A model generated the notes under the pieces. That model made no database searches. It saw only the letters and a list, made by a program, of their open reading frames with translations, and had not been told where the DNA came from. This document shows positions 13,674-22,460 of a stretch of DNA of 33,391 nucleotides, piece by piece. The position numbers and the translations under genes were made by a program. Positions within the stretch are counted from its first letter, which is position 1. Every line of letters starts with the position of its first letter. The stretch spans positions 1 to 33,391 of the forward strand of contig JAFWUX010000212.1 in assembly GCA_017523995.1 (NCBI GenBank), in the 5' to 3' direction. Source of the stretch: Oscillospiraceae bacterium. GTDB lineage: Bacteria > Bacillota_A > Clostridia > Oscillospirales > Ruminococcaceae.

Positions 13674-15047
13674 ATGACAGATTCCGGCGCACAGACCAGA
13701 GAGGGCATCCGCGCGGTGCTGGAGACCTTTACCCATACCCCGAAGGCGCATGTCCAGAGCTTTGGCTGTCAGCTCAACTTCTGTGACGGAGAGAAATATA
13801 AAGGCATATTGCAGGATCTCGGCTATGAACTGAGCGATACCCCCGAGGACGCCGATGTGATCCTGTTCAATGCCTGCGCCGTCCGCGCACATGCTGAATC
13901 GCGCGTGATCGGCAGACTCGGTGCGCTCAAACCGCTCTGGGAGAAGAATCCGCGGCTGGTTGTCGGGCTCTGCGGCTGCATGGCGGAGGAGGACGAGGTC
14001 CGCGCACTGCTCCGCAAATCCTATCCGTTTGTGCGGGTGGTGCTCGGCGCCGGTGCGATGGAGCGCCTGCCGGAAAGCCTGCTTGCGGTCTATCATGGCG
14101 AAAAGCGGCATGAGACGCTGCAGTTTGCCGGTCTGCCCGATGAATCGCTCCCGACGGTGCGCGAATCCGGATTTCAGGCGAGCGTGCCTGTTATGTACGG
14201 CTGCAACAACTTCTGCACCTACTGCATTGTGCCCTATGTGCGCGGCAGAGAGCGCAGCCGCAAACCGGAGGCAATCGAGCAGGAGGTGCGCAGCCTGATC
14301 GCGCAGGGCTATCAGGAGATTCTGCTGCTCGGGCAGAATGTCAACTCCTACGGCAGAGGGCTCAAAGAGGAAATCAACTTTCCCGCGCTGCTGCGGCGGC
14401 TCGATGCGATCGAAGGCGATTTCTTCATCCGATTCATGAGCTCGCATCCGAAGGACGCAACGCCGGAGCTGATCGACACGATGCTGGAATCCACGCATAT
14501 TGAGCATCATCTGCATCTGCCGGTGCAGTGCGGCAGCGACCGCGTCCTCAAAGAGATGAACCGGCACTATACGCTGGAAAAATATCTGGAAACTGTCGAT
14601 TATGCGCGCGCAAAGAAGCCTGATTTCGGCTTTTCCAGTGATCTGATCGTCGGGTTCCCCACGGAGACCGATGAGGACTTTGAGGGCACCATGCAGATCA
14701 TCGAGCGCGTCAAATATGACAATCTCTACACGTTCATCTACAGCCCGCGCAGCGGTACAAAAGCGGCGGAGATGCCCTTTGTCTCCACGCAGGAGCAGAT
14801 CGCGGCACGCATGGAGCGTCTGCTGAAACGGCAGCGCGAGATTTCCGAGGAATTCAATAAGCGCTTCCTTGGCAAGACCGTCCGGTTCCTCGCCGAAAAG
14901 CGCGATCCGGAGACAGGGCTGCTGCTCGGCAAAACGCGCGAGGGGCTGGTGCTGGAGGCAATGGGTGCGCCGGAGCATGTCGGCAGACTGCTGGATGTCC
15001 GTGTGATCGGCGTCAAGAACTGGGCTTTGACAGGTGAACTGATATGA
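13674..15047 (+). CDS. miaB: tRNA-2-methylthio-N6-dimethylallyladenosine synthase MiaB
   Basis: A 457-residue radical-SAM methylthiotransferase that adds the 2-methylthio group to i6A37 of tRNA. The N-terminal MTTase domain has three cluster cysteines in FGCQLN, FNACAVR and LCGCMAE. The radical-SAM domain has CNNFCTYC (C-x-x-x-C-x-x-C) followed by IVPYVRGRERSR. The C-terminal TRAM domain runs from about 385 to the end. Family length. AAAGGAAG lies 7 bases before the ATG. It overlaps the endonuclease V gene by four bases (ATGA). Its substrate is made by MiaA, whose gene lies about 9 kb downstream. MiaB rather than MtaB or RimO is supported by the RGRERSR pattern and by the mutS-mutL-miaA context. 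Confidence 0.95.
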   Translation: MTDSGAQTREGIRAVLETFTHTPKAHVQSFGCQLNFCDGEKYKGILQDLGYELSDTPEDADVILFNACAVRAHAESRVIGRLGALKPLWEKNPRLVVGLCGCMAEEDEVRALLRKSYPFVRVVLGAGAMERLPESLLAVYHGEKRHETLQFAGLPDESLPTVRESGFQASVPVMYGCNNFCTYCIVPYVRGRERSRKPEAIEQEVRSLIAQGYQEILLLGQNVNSYGRGLKEEINFPALLRRLDAIEGDFFIRFMSSHPKDATPELIDTMLESTHIEHHLHLPVQCGSDRVLKEMNRHYTLEKYLETVDYARAKKPDFGFSSDLIVGFPTETDEDFEGTMQIIERVKYDNLYTFIYSPRSGTKAAEMPFVSTQEQIAARMERLLKRQREISEEFNKRFLGKTVRFLAEKRDPETGLLLGKTREGLVLEAMGAPEHVGRLLDVRVIGVKNWALTGELI

Positions 15048-15751
15048 ATACGATTCTGACAGAGGAAATGCAGCAGCGCTTTACCGCGGAGCAGCTCTCC
15101 ATGAGCGAGCGGATTACGCTGACCGACAGCCGCGATTTTTCATCGCTGCAGACAGTCGCGGGCGTTGATCTTGCATACTGGAATACCGATGACGGCAGGG
15201 AGCACGCGGTCTGCTGCATTGTTGTCCTTGATGCTAAGACACATGCGGTGCTGGAAACAGTCTCCGCGGACGGTGAAATCACCGTGCCCTACTGTCCGGG
15301 CTTTCTTGCATTCCGCGAGCTGCCGCTCGTGCAGGAGGCAATCGGCAAGCTGACCGTCAGACCGGAGCTGTTCGTCTTTGACGGCAACGGATATCTGCAC
15401 CCGCGGCATACGGGCATTGCTTCACATGCGGCGGTGATGCTCGGCGTGCCGGCATTCGGCATCGCAAAGACCTATTACCGCGTGCTCGATACCGATTATA
15501 CCGAGCCTGCCGAAGAAGCGGGCAGCTATACGGATATCGTGATCAACGGCGAGGTTCACGGCAGAGTGCTCCGGACGCATACCGGCGTCAAACCGGTGTT
15601 CGTATCGGTCGGCAGCGGCATTTCGCTTGATACCGCGACGGAAATCGCACTCCGCCTGACGGACAAAGAAAGCCGCATCCCGATCCCGACATGCCTTGCC
15701 GATCTGGAAACCCATACGGCGCGTGCAGCATTGCGCGAACAGTCACAGTAA
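15044..15751 (+). CDS. nfi: Endonuclease V
   Basis: A 235-residue enzyme that nicks DNA (or RNA) near deaminated bases, mainly inosine. The active-site set is all visible: Asp42 in VAGVDLAY, the wedge Tyr83 and Glu92 in VPYCPGFLAFRE, Asp113 and His119 in FDGNGYLHPRHTG, and Lys142 in FGIAKTYY. It is coupled to miaB by a four-base overlap, an arrangement that ties a repair enzyme to a tRNA-modification gene. Length matches the family. The C-terminal 10 residues are variable. Confidence 0.94.
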   Translation: MNTILTEEMQQRFTAEQLSMSERITLTDSRDFSSLQTVAGVDLAYWNTDDGREHAVCCIVVLDAKTHAVLETVSADGEITVPYCPGFLAFRELPLVQEAIGKLTVRPELFVFDGNGYLHPRHTGIASHAAVMLGVPAFGIAKTYYRVLDTDYTEPAEEAGSYTDIVINGEVHGRVLRTHTGVKPVFVSVGSGISLDTATEIALRLTDKESRIPIPTCLADLETHTARAALREQSQ

Positions 15752-15791
15752 TCATCGAACTACGAAACAGAACACAGGGAGGTACAACACA

Positions 15792-16220
15792 ATGAAGAAA
15801 ACAACAGCAGCAATTCTCATCGGTGCCGCGGTGCTCGGCGCAGGCTTTATCTGGCATCTGGATCACGGCATTTCGATGTTTGCGCTTACCGATTACGGCG
15901 ACAAGAATACCAATTCACATTCCAATGCGGAGATCCGCGATGCGGTTTCGACTGTCCGGAAAGAATTTCAGGATTATGAGGGCTGCATCATGACAAAACT
16001 CAAATACAGCGAGGAACTGACACAAATGGAGCTGGATCCCGATATTTCCAACGGCATCTGGGAGGATTATGACGATATTATCGTTCTGGATTCCACATTT
16101 ACAACAAGCGCATTGGTATCCGAAACGGGATGGGACGGTCATACGCAGCGCGGCTGGAAATGGACTGTTCTGCATACCGCGGACAATGGATGGCAGTGCT
16201 ACGGCGGCGGACGCGGATGA
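15792..16220 (+). CDS. Hypothetical small secreted or membrane-anchored protein
   Basis: A 142-residue protein with an N-terminal signal or anchor (KKTTAAILIGAAVLGAGFIW, about residues 2-21) and no further membrane segment. The mature part has a helix-like stretch (NAEIRDAVSTVRKEFQDY) and then strands ending in GWKWTVLHTADNGWQCYGGGRG, which is split here as GWKWTVLHTADNG and WQCYGGG. This ending resembles small extracytoplasmic domains such as DUF4829, but I cannot confirm it. GGGAGGT lies 9 bases upstream of the ATG at 15792. An upstream in-frame extension overlaps endonuclease V and is not credible. It sits in the repair operon without an evident link to repair. Confidence 0.68.
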   Translation: MKKTTAAILIGAAVLGAGFIWHLDHGISMFALTDYGDKNTNSHSNAEIRDAVSTVRKEFQDYEGCIMTKLKYSEELTQMELDPDISNGIWEDYDDIIVLDSTFTTSALVSETGWDGHTQRGWKWTVLHTADNGWQCYGGGRG

Positions 16221-16278
16221 AATCCCCTGATCGCTGTTTGATTACATGGATATAATTGATATAAAGGAGTTTTTTATC

Positions 16279-16692
16279 ATGGCAGATTTACTCGAAATGG
16301 CAAAGCAGCTCGGCAGGGAGCTGCAGAAGGACGCGCGCTACCTTGCATTCCGCAAGGCATCTGCGGATAACGATGCGGATGAGGAACTGCAGAATCTCAT
16401 CGGCGAATTCAATCTCAAGCGCCTTGACCTCGGCAATGAGGAGGACAAGCCCGAGCCTGATGCAGACCGCGCAAAGGTGCTCGGCGAGGAGGTCCGAGAC
16501 CTCTATTCCAAAATCATGGCGCACGATTCCATGCGCGCTTATCAGGCGGCACGCGCGGAGTTTGAACAGCTCCTCGACGGCATCAACCGCGTGATTGCCT
16601 ACAGCGCCGCAGGTCAGGATCCGGATTCGTTCGATCCGACCGCTGCTGCGGGCTGCTCGGGCGACTGCTCCGGCTGCGCAGGCTGCCACTGA
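16279..16692 (+). CDS. YlbF/YmcA family protein with cysteine-rich tail
   Basis: A 137-residue helical protein of the YlbF/YmcA family. In Bacillus subtilis YlbF, YmcA and YaaT form an iron-sulfur complex that affects RNase Y action and development. The helical body covers about residues 1-110 (LLEMAKQLGRELQ; LKRLDLGNEE; YQAARAEFEQLLDGINRVI). The tail has four closely spaced cysteines (CSGDCSGCAGC) before a final His, which looks like a metal or cluster ligand set. The start at 16279 has AAAGGAG 9 bases upstream; an in-frame ATG at 16246 is less likely. mutS begins two bases after its stop, so the two are coupled, a pairing common in clostridia. Confidence 0.85.
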   Translation: MADLLEMAKQLGRELQKDARYLAFRKASADNDADEELQNLIGEFNLKRLDLGNEEDKPEPDADRAKVLGEEVRDLYSKIMAHDSMRAYQAARAEFEQLLDGINRVIAYSAAGQDPDSFDPTAAAGCSGDCSGCAGCH

Positions 16693-16693
16693 T

Positions 16694-19321
16694 ATGGCAA
16701 TCGAAATCGACCGCTCCAAGCTTTCCCCGATGATGCAGCAGTATCTCGCTGTCAAGGATGCATCGGGGGATGCGATCGTGTTCTTCCGTCTCGGCGATTT
16801 CTACGAGATGTTCTTTGATGACGCGATCCTCGTTTCAAAGCTGCTGGAGCTGACACTGACCGGCAGGGACTGCGGTCTGCCGACAAGGGCGCCGATGTGC
16901 GGCGTGCCCTATCATTCCGCAGAGCAGTATCTCAAGCGGCTCGTGAACCTCGGCTACCGCGTGGCAATCTGCGAGCAGATGGAGGATCCGGCGCTTGCAA
17001 AGGGTCTGGTCGAGCGCGGTGTCATCCGCGTGGTGACGCCCGGTACGCTGATCGAATCCAGCATGCTTGATGAATCCAACTGCAACTATCTTGCGGCGGT
17101 CTGGAGCAAGGATGAGGAGATCGCATTCTGTGCGGCGGATATTTCGACGGGCGCGGTCAATCTGCACCGGCTCGAGGGCAAATCGCGCACCGATGACCTT
17201 ATCAGCCTGATCGACCGCTATCATCCCTCGGAGCTGCTCATTACAAAGGATTTCCTCGACTATAAGCCCGTTGCGGACTTCCTCAAAACGCGCACGAACT
17301 GCATGGTCACGCTGCGCGATGATGAATGCTTCTCTGTCAATCTCCAGCGCGAGACGGTGCTGAAGCAGTGCGGCGCGGATTCGTTCAAGGCGCTGGGACT
17401 TTCCGAAAACGGCGCAGATGCGTCTGTCTGCTGCGGACTGTTCCAGTATATCGCCGAGACGCAGCGCGCGATTGTCGGGCGCTTTACCGAGATTACCGTT
17501 CACGGCAAGGACGGCGTCATGGGGCTCGATTCCAATGCACGGCGCAATCTCGAGCTGACCGAAACGCTGCGCTCGCACGAGAAAAAAGGTTCGCTGCTCG
17601 GCGTGCTCGATCAGACCGAAACCGCAATGGGGCGGCGTATGCTGCGCACATGGCTCGAGCAGCCGCTGACAGCACCTGTCCGCATCATGGACAGACTGAA
17701 CGCCGTTGAGCTGCTGATGAAAAACAGCGTCGCGATGACAGAACTGCGCTCGCTGCTCGATCAGGTCTTTGACCTCGAACGCCTGATGTCCCGCGTGATG
17801 TTCCAGAAGGCGACACCGCGCGATATGAAGGCGCTCTCGCAGACGGCTCTGCAGCTGCCTGCGATCAAGGAGCAGCTCAGAACACTGACGCAGTCGAAGC
17901 TGCTGACAAAGCTCGAATCCGAAATTTCGCCGCTGACGGAGATTTCCGATCTGATTGAGCGCGCACTCGTGGACGAGCCGCCGCTGCTCATCAAGGACGG
18001 CGGCGTGATCCGCGACGGGTTCCATCAGGAGCTCGATGCGCTGCGCCACGCGATGAATCACGGTACCGATCTCATCACCGAGATCGAATCGAGAGAGCGC
18101 GAACGCACCGGCATCAAGAACCTGAAAACCGGCTATAACCGCGTGTTCGGTTATTATCTCGAAGTTTCGCGCTCCTATTATGAGCAGGTGCCGCCGGAGT
18201 GGATCCGCAAGCAGACGCTCGCGAACTGTGAGCGCTACATCACGCAGGAGCTGCGCGATGCGGAGAATACAATCGTCGGCGCAAAGGATAAGGCGCTGGC
18301 GCTGGAAAGCGTGATTTTCTCGGAGCTGCGCGAATTTTTAGCGCAGCAGCTCAAAACCGTGCAGGAGACTGCCGCGGCGGTCGCGCAGGTGGATGTCCTC
18401 TGCTCGCTCGCGCTGACGGCACTGGAAAACGAATACTGCAAGCCGGAAATCGCTGTGGACGGCAGAATCGAAATCCATGACGGACGGCATCCGGTGGTTG
18501 AGCAGATGCTGACGGATTCGGTCTTTGTGCCGAACGATGTCCTGCTCGACCAGAAGGCGAACCGCCTCGCGATCATCACCGGTCCGAATATGAGCGGTAA
18601 ATCGACCTATATGCGGCAGACGGCGCTGATCGTTCTCATGGCGCAGATGGGCAGCTTTGTGCCGGCATCCTATGCGAAGATTTCGGTTGTCGATCAGATT
18701 TTCACGCGCGTCGGCGCATCCGATGATCTGACGGCGGGTGAATCGACGTTCATGGTCGAAATGCACGAGGTCTCGACGATTCTCAAGCGCGCGACCGCGA
18801 ACAGCCTTGTTGTGCTGGATGAGGTCGGGCGCGGCACATCGACCTTTGACGGCATCAGCATTGCGCGTGCCGTTGCGGAGTTTATCGCCGGAAAGAAGAT
18901 CGGCTGCAAGACGCTCTTTGCAACGCATTATCACGAGCTGACCATGCTTGAGGGACAGTGCGACGGCGTGCGGAATCTCAGCGTTGCCGTGAAAAAGCAC
19001 GGCGATACAATCCGGTTCCTGCGCAAAATCGTGGACGGCGCCGCCGATGACAGCTACGGCATCGAGGTCGCAAAGCTCGCAGGTCTGCCGACGCAGGTGA
19101 CGAACCGTGCACGGGCGCTGCTGACGGAACTCGAAGCGCAGTCGAAGGCGGAAAAGGAAAGCTATCAGGCAAAGCTTGCGGCGGAATCCGCGGGGCAGAT
19201 GTCGTTCTCGGCGGATGCGGATGCACAGGTCATTGCGCAGCTTTCCAAGACGCATGTCAATGAGCTGTCCGATGCGGAGTGCCGTGAACTGCTGCTTGAT
19301 CTGACGAATATGCTGCACTGA
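16694..19321 (+). CDS. mutS: DNA mismatch repair protein MutS
   Basis: An 875-residue mismatch-recognition ATPase. The mismatch-binding Phe36-x-Glu38 is in RLGDFYEMF. Connector, lever and clamp regions follow. The ATPase domain has Walker A GPNMSGKST (630-638), then TRVGASDDLTAGESTFMVEM and Walker B with DEVGRGTSTFDG from Asp709. Near the C-terminus a helix-turn-helix dimer region and a short tail (DAECRELLLDLTNML) complete a normal-length MutS1. The start at 16694 is where family homology begins (MAIEIDRSKLSPMMQQYL). A 33-residue upstream extension is read through the ylbF-like gene in another frame and is rejected. There is no clear ribosome site, so translation is probably coupled to the upstream gene. 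It acts with MutL encoded 1 kb downstream. Confidence 0.97.
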   Translation: MAIEIDRSKLSPMMQQYLAVKDASGDAIVFFRLGDFYEMFFDDAILVSKLLELTLTGRDCGLPTRAPMCGVPYHSAEQYLKRLVNLGYRVAICEQMEDPALAKGLVERGVIRVVTPGTLIESSMLDESNCNYLAAVWSKDEEIAFCAADISTGAVNLHRLEGKSRTDDLISLIDRYHPSELLITKDFLDYKPVADFLKTRTNCMVTLRDDECFSVNLQRETVLKQCGADSFKALGLSENGADASVCCGLFQYIAETQRAIVGRFTEITVHGKDGVMGLDSNARRNLELTETLRSHEKKGSLLGVLDQTETAMGRRMLRTWLEQPLTAPVRIMDRLNAVELLMKNSVAMTELRSLLDQVFDLERLMSRVMFQKATPRDMKALSQTALQLPAIKEQLRTLTQSKLLTKLESEISPLTEISDLIERALVDEPPLLIKDGGVIRDGFHQELDALRHAMNHGTDLITEIESRERERTGIKNLKTGYNRVFGYYLEVSRSYYEQVPPEWIRKQTLANCERYITQELRDAENTIVGAKDKALALESVIFSELREFLAQQLKTVQETAAAVAQVDVLCSLALTALENEYCKPEIAVDGRIEIHDGRHPVVEQMLTDSVFVPNDVLLDQKANRLAIITGPNMSGKSTYMRQTALIVLMAQMGSFVPASYAKISVVDQIFTRVGASDDLTAGESTFMVEMHEVSTILKRATANSLVVLDEVGRGTSTFDGISIARAVAEFIAGKKIGCKTLFATHYHELTMLEGQCDGVRNLSVAVKKHGDTIRFLRKIVDGAADDSYGIEVAKLAGLPTQVTNRARALLTELEAQSKAEKESYQAKLAAESAGQMSFSADADAQVIAQLSKTHVNELSDAECRELLLDLTNMLH

Positions 19322-19355
19322 GCAGCCATGTGAATCCGGAAAGGGGGATTTTACC

Positions 19356-20021
19356 ATGACACCGGAAGAATTCCGCGCAAAGGCGGAGGACAAGGAATGG
19401 GCGCCGGGCTGGGATGCGATCGAGGATGCATTCAAAGTGGTCTACGGCGATCAGAAGCCTGCGCATTTCGGCACCGTCATCACGAGCCGCGCGATGTTCG
19501 GCGGCAATGAGTTTTTGGACGGCTACAGCGCCTATCAGTCCGCGAAAGGCTACAGCCATGTCGTGACATTCGGCATGAGCGAGCTCTACGCGGATGAATC
19601 GCGCCTCGGCGGGCAGTACAGCAAATGGGGCTACGAAATGACCGTCAAGCTCGCGGACACCGCACCGCAGGACTGCATCTGGGCGATGAACATGATGGGC
19701 AATCTGGCGCGCTATACATTCCAGAGCGAGCGCTGGTTTGAACCGGGACAGTATGTCGGTTCGGCGAAGAATCCGCAGTCGGTCAATCTCGGGAAACCGG
19801 AGAGTAAAATTACCTCGCTTCTCATCACAAATGATACAGAAATCCCGACAGAACAGACGCTCTACGGCGAGCTTGCATTTTTGCAGCTTGTCGGCATCAC
19901 AACGCATGAACTGCAGACGATCATGCAGGACAGATCGCTTGTGCCTGTGCTGCTGGAAAATCTGAAAAAAGACTATCCCGATCTGCAGATTGATCTGAAC
20001 CGGACGAAGGAATACATCTGA
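19356..20021 (+). CDS. Suppressor-of-fused (SUFU) domain protein, probable immunity protein
   Basis: A 221-residue cytoplasmic protein. APGWDAIEDAFKVVYGDQKPAH is the opening typical of bacterial SUFU domains (written here as APGWDAIED and YGDQKPAH), and GYSHVVTFGMSELY and WGYEMTVKL follow in the expected order. In comparative studies of polymorphic toxins the SUFU family is one of the recurrent immunity-protein superfamilies; a direct function here is inferred. GGGGG lies a few bases before the ATG. No toxin gene is adjacent. It sits 34 bases after mutS and 9 bases before another small gene, inside a mismatch-repair operon, which is not its usual neighbourhood. Confidence 0.82.
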   Translation: MTPEEFRAKAEDKEWAPGWDAIEDAFKVVYGDQKPAHFGTVITSRAMFGGNEFLDGYSAYQSAKGYSHVVTFGMSELYADESRLGGQYSKWGYEMTVKLADTAPQDCIWAMNMMGNLARYTFQSERWFEPGQYVGSAKNPQSVNLGKPESKITSLLITNDTEIPTEQTLYGELAFLQLVGITTHELQTIMQDRSLVPVLLENLKKDYPDLQIDLNRTKEYI

Positions 20022-20030
20022 GCCCGCGCT

Positions 20031-20354
20031 ATGGACTACGTATATTTTCACTTCCGAACGCGCGATATCTCCGAGACATGGGATACCGCTGCAATCGAGG
20101 AGTTCCTGCGCGGCACGGGGCTGTTTCCGGCGGATACTTTCACATCGCAGAAGCCGTTTCTCAGCATTTCTCTGATGTGCGTGAAAAGCTTTGAAAGCTG
20201 GAGCGGCAAAGACTATGATCCCGAAAAAACGAATTATATCGGGATTGTCACATCGGATGACTGGTACTGGGGAATCCGGAAGGATCCGCGGATACAGGCT
20301 GTTTTTGACGGTCTGGAAGCGCTGCTGCATACGGAGATACAAGAGGACTGGTGA
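20031..20354 (+). CDS. Hypothetical protein, possibly immunity-like
   Basis: A 107-residue, acidic, soluble protein that I do not recognise for certain. It starts MDYVYFHFRTRDISETWD, has a middle segment FLSISLMCVKSFESWSGKDYD, and ends in a helix (QAVFDGLEALLHTEI). It lacks signal peptide and membrane segments. Composition and size, and position between a SUFU gene and mutL with an Imm7-like gene just after mutL, suggest another immunity-type protein. The ribosome site is poor, so translation may be coupled to the SUFU gene ending 9 bases upstream. Function is unknown. Confidence 0.65.
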   Translation: MDYVYFHFRTRDISETWDTAAIEEFLRGTGLFPADTFTSQKPFLSISLMCVKSFESWSGKDYDPEKTNYIGIVTSDDWYWGIRKDPRIQAVFDGLEALLHTEIQEDW

Positions 20355-20384
20355 ACCGGAGCGTTCACTTAGAAAGGAACATCA

Positions 20385-22457
20385 ATGCCCGAAATTCACG
20401 TTTTACCGAAGGACATTGCAGAGCTGATCGCGGCGGGAGAGGTCATTGAGCGCCCTGCCTCGGTGCTGAAAGAACTGACCGAAAACGCCATTGACGCAGG
20501 CGCAAAGCGCATCACCGCGGAGATGAAACGCGGCGGCGTGCTCTATCTGCGCGTGACCGATGACGGCTGCGGCATCGCGCCGGAGCAGGTCAAAACGGCG
20601 TTCCTGCGCCACGCGACCAGCAAAATTCAGACAGCGGAGGATCTCGAAACGATCTTCACGCTCGGCTTCCGCGGCGAGGCGCTCGCGTCGATCTGCGCCG
20701 TCTCGCGCATGGAGATTCTGACGCGGCAGTCCGGCGCGGAATACGGCACGCACTATATGCTCGAGGGCGGCGAGGAAACCGTCTTTGAGCAGAGCGGCTG
20801 CCCTGAGGGCACAACCGTTGTTGTGCGCGACCTCTTTTACAATGTGCCCGTGCGCGCAGGATTCCTCAAAAAGGATACCGCGGAGGGCAATGCGGCGGCG
20901 AATATCTTTCAGAAGATTGCGCTCTCGCATCCGGAGATTTCGTTCCGGCTGATCCGCGAGAACAAGACCGAATTTGTCACGCCCGGAGACGGTGAGCTGT
21001 TCTCCGCGATCTATGCGATTTTCGGCAAGGATTTTGCGCGCGATCTGCTGCCTGTGAAATATCAGGAGCAGGAGAACGGCGGCATTTCCGTCGAGGGCTA
21101 TGTGATGAAGCCGCTCTATTCGCGCCCGAACCGTGCCCATCAGCTGTTCTTCGTCAACGGCAGATCGGTGCGCTCGTTTACGCTGATCTCCGCGATTGAG
21201 GAGGCGTATAAAACGCTGATCATGACCGGCAAATATCCGGCGTGCGTGCTGATGGTGCGCGTCTCGCCGCGGATTGTCGATGTCAACATGCACCCGACAA
21301 AAGCTGAGGTGCGCTTTTCCGATGAAAAGCGGATTTACAACGCGGTGTTTTTTGCAGTGCTCGGCGCGCTGGAACAGAATCATCTGGTTTATGAGTTTCA
21401 GCTGCCGCAGCCGGAGCAGCCGCGGCAGGGAAGCACAATCTCTGCGCCGCCTGTGACGCCGAAAATCACGCCGCAGATTTATACGCCGCAGCGTCCGCAG
21501 CGCGACTGGCATGCACCGGTCGCCGGAACCGATGACAACACGCCTGCGCCGCTCTTTGCGAAACCGGCGCCTGCCCCGCAGAGCGTTCCGGATGCAGCGC
21601 AGTCTGCGGTCAGTGCGCAGCCGGTGCAGCCCCTTCCGCAGCAGAATCCTGCGGAGGCTGCTGTATCCGCACCCGCACCGGCTGCAGCGCCCGTGCAGCC
21701 GCCTGCACCGCCCGTCATCCCTGAGGCGCTCAAAGCGTTCCCTGATCTGATCGCGCAGCCCGCCGCGCCGGTTCGCCCGATACCGGCGGAAGTCCCTGCA
21801 GCACCGCAGGAGACCGCTGACGCCGCAGGCTCCGTTCTGCCGGAGGAACCCGAAGCGCGCAATGCGGCAATCTCTGCGATTCAGCGCGAAAAAATCACCG
21901 TGATCGGGGAGCTGTTCGATAACTATGTGCTTGCGGAAGCCGGTGAGCAGTTTGTCATGATCGACAAGCACGCGGCACATGAGCGCATTCTGTTCGAGCG
22001 TTTCCGCACCCGCGAATGCAGAGACCGTCAGACCTTGCTGACGCCGGTCCGCGTTTTGCTGACCGCGGATGAAATCACCGCACTGCAGGAAATGGAGCAG
22101 ACATTGCTCGGCTGCGGATTCACCTTTGATTTCAGCGAGGCGCCGGTCGTGCTGCTGACGGGCGTGCCGCTCTCCTGTGCGGAGCTTGATCTCGACCAGA
22201 TCGCGGCAGATCTTGCTGCAAACTGCGCGAAGCATCAGGCGCAGCCCGATCTGCACCTGCTCGACGATATGTTCCACGATCTCGCGTGCAAGGCGGCGAT
22301 CCGCGCAGGCACGCACAATACGAAAGAAGAATTGCAGTCGCTTGCTGTGCAGGTCTGGGAGAATGAGCAGATCCGGCATTGTCCGCACGGGCGTCCGGTG
22401 ATGTTCCTGCTCTCAAAATACCAGATTGAAAAGCAGTTCAAGCGCATTCAGGACTGA
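20385..22457 (+). CDS. mutL: DNA mismatch repair protein MutL
   Basis: A 690-residue GHKL-type ATPase and nicking endonuclease that couples MutS recognition to strand removal. The N-terminal domain has AGEVIERPASVLKEL with catalytic Glu30 and Asn34, then DDGCGI and GFRGEALASI. A long Pro/Ala-rich linker spans about residues 330-490. The C-terminal domain keeps the endonuclease set: DKHAAHERILFE (from Asp527; the usual DQHA has Lys in place of Gln), ACKAAIRAG (634) and CPHGRP (666). An active nicking MutL is therefore expected, as in other bacteria lacking MutH. AGAAAGGA precedes the ATG. mutS and mutL are separated by two small immunity-like genes. Confidence 0.97.
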   Translation: MPEIHVLPKDIAELIAAGEVIERPASVLKELTENAIDAGAKRITAEMKRGGVLYLRVTDDGCGIAPEQVKTAFLRHATSKIQTAEDLETIFTLGFRGEALASICAVSRMEILTRQSGAEYGTHYMLEGGEETVFEQSGCPEGTTVVVRDLFYNVPVRAGFLKKDTAEGNAAANIFQKIALSHPEISFRLIRENKTEFVTPGDGELFSAIYAIFGKDFARDLLPVKYQEQENGGISVEGYVMKPLYSRPNRAHQLFFVNGRSVRSFTLISAIEEAYKTLIMTGKYPACVLMVRVSPRIVDVNMHPTKAEVRFSDEKRIYNAVFFAVLGALEQNHLVYEFQLPQPEQPRQGSTISAPPVTPKITPQIYTPQRPQRDWHAPVAGTDDNTPAPLFAKPAPAPQSVPDAAQSAVSAQPVQPLPQQNPAEAAVSAPAPAAAPVQPPAPPVIPEALKAFPDLIAQPAAPVRPIPAEVPAAPQETADAAGSVLPEEPEARNAAISAIQREKITVIGELFDNYVLAEAGEQFVMIDKHAAHERILFERFRTRECRDRQTLLTPVRVLLTADEITALQEMEQTLLGCGFTFDFSEAPVVLLTGVPLSCAELDLDQIAADLAANCAKHQAQPDLHLLDDMFHDLACKAAIRAGTHNTKEELQSLAVQVWENEQIRHCPHGRPVMFLLSKYQIEKQFKRIQD

Positions 22458-22460
22458 ACA

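Noticed and set aside
13581..14978. 465-codon frame opposite miaB
   Set aside because: Shadow of miaB; composition rich in Ala, Arg, His and Leu and no recognisable domain.
16595..16693. N-terminal extension of MutS by 33 residues
   Set aside because: It is read through the ylbF-like gene in another frame, is Arg/Ala-rich, and MutS homology begins at 16694.
20403..22388. 661-codon frame opposite mutL
   Set aside because: Antisense shadow of a GC-rich gene; Arg-rich low-complexity product with no family match, while mutL has every expected motif.
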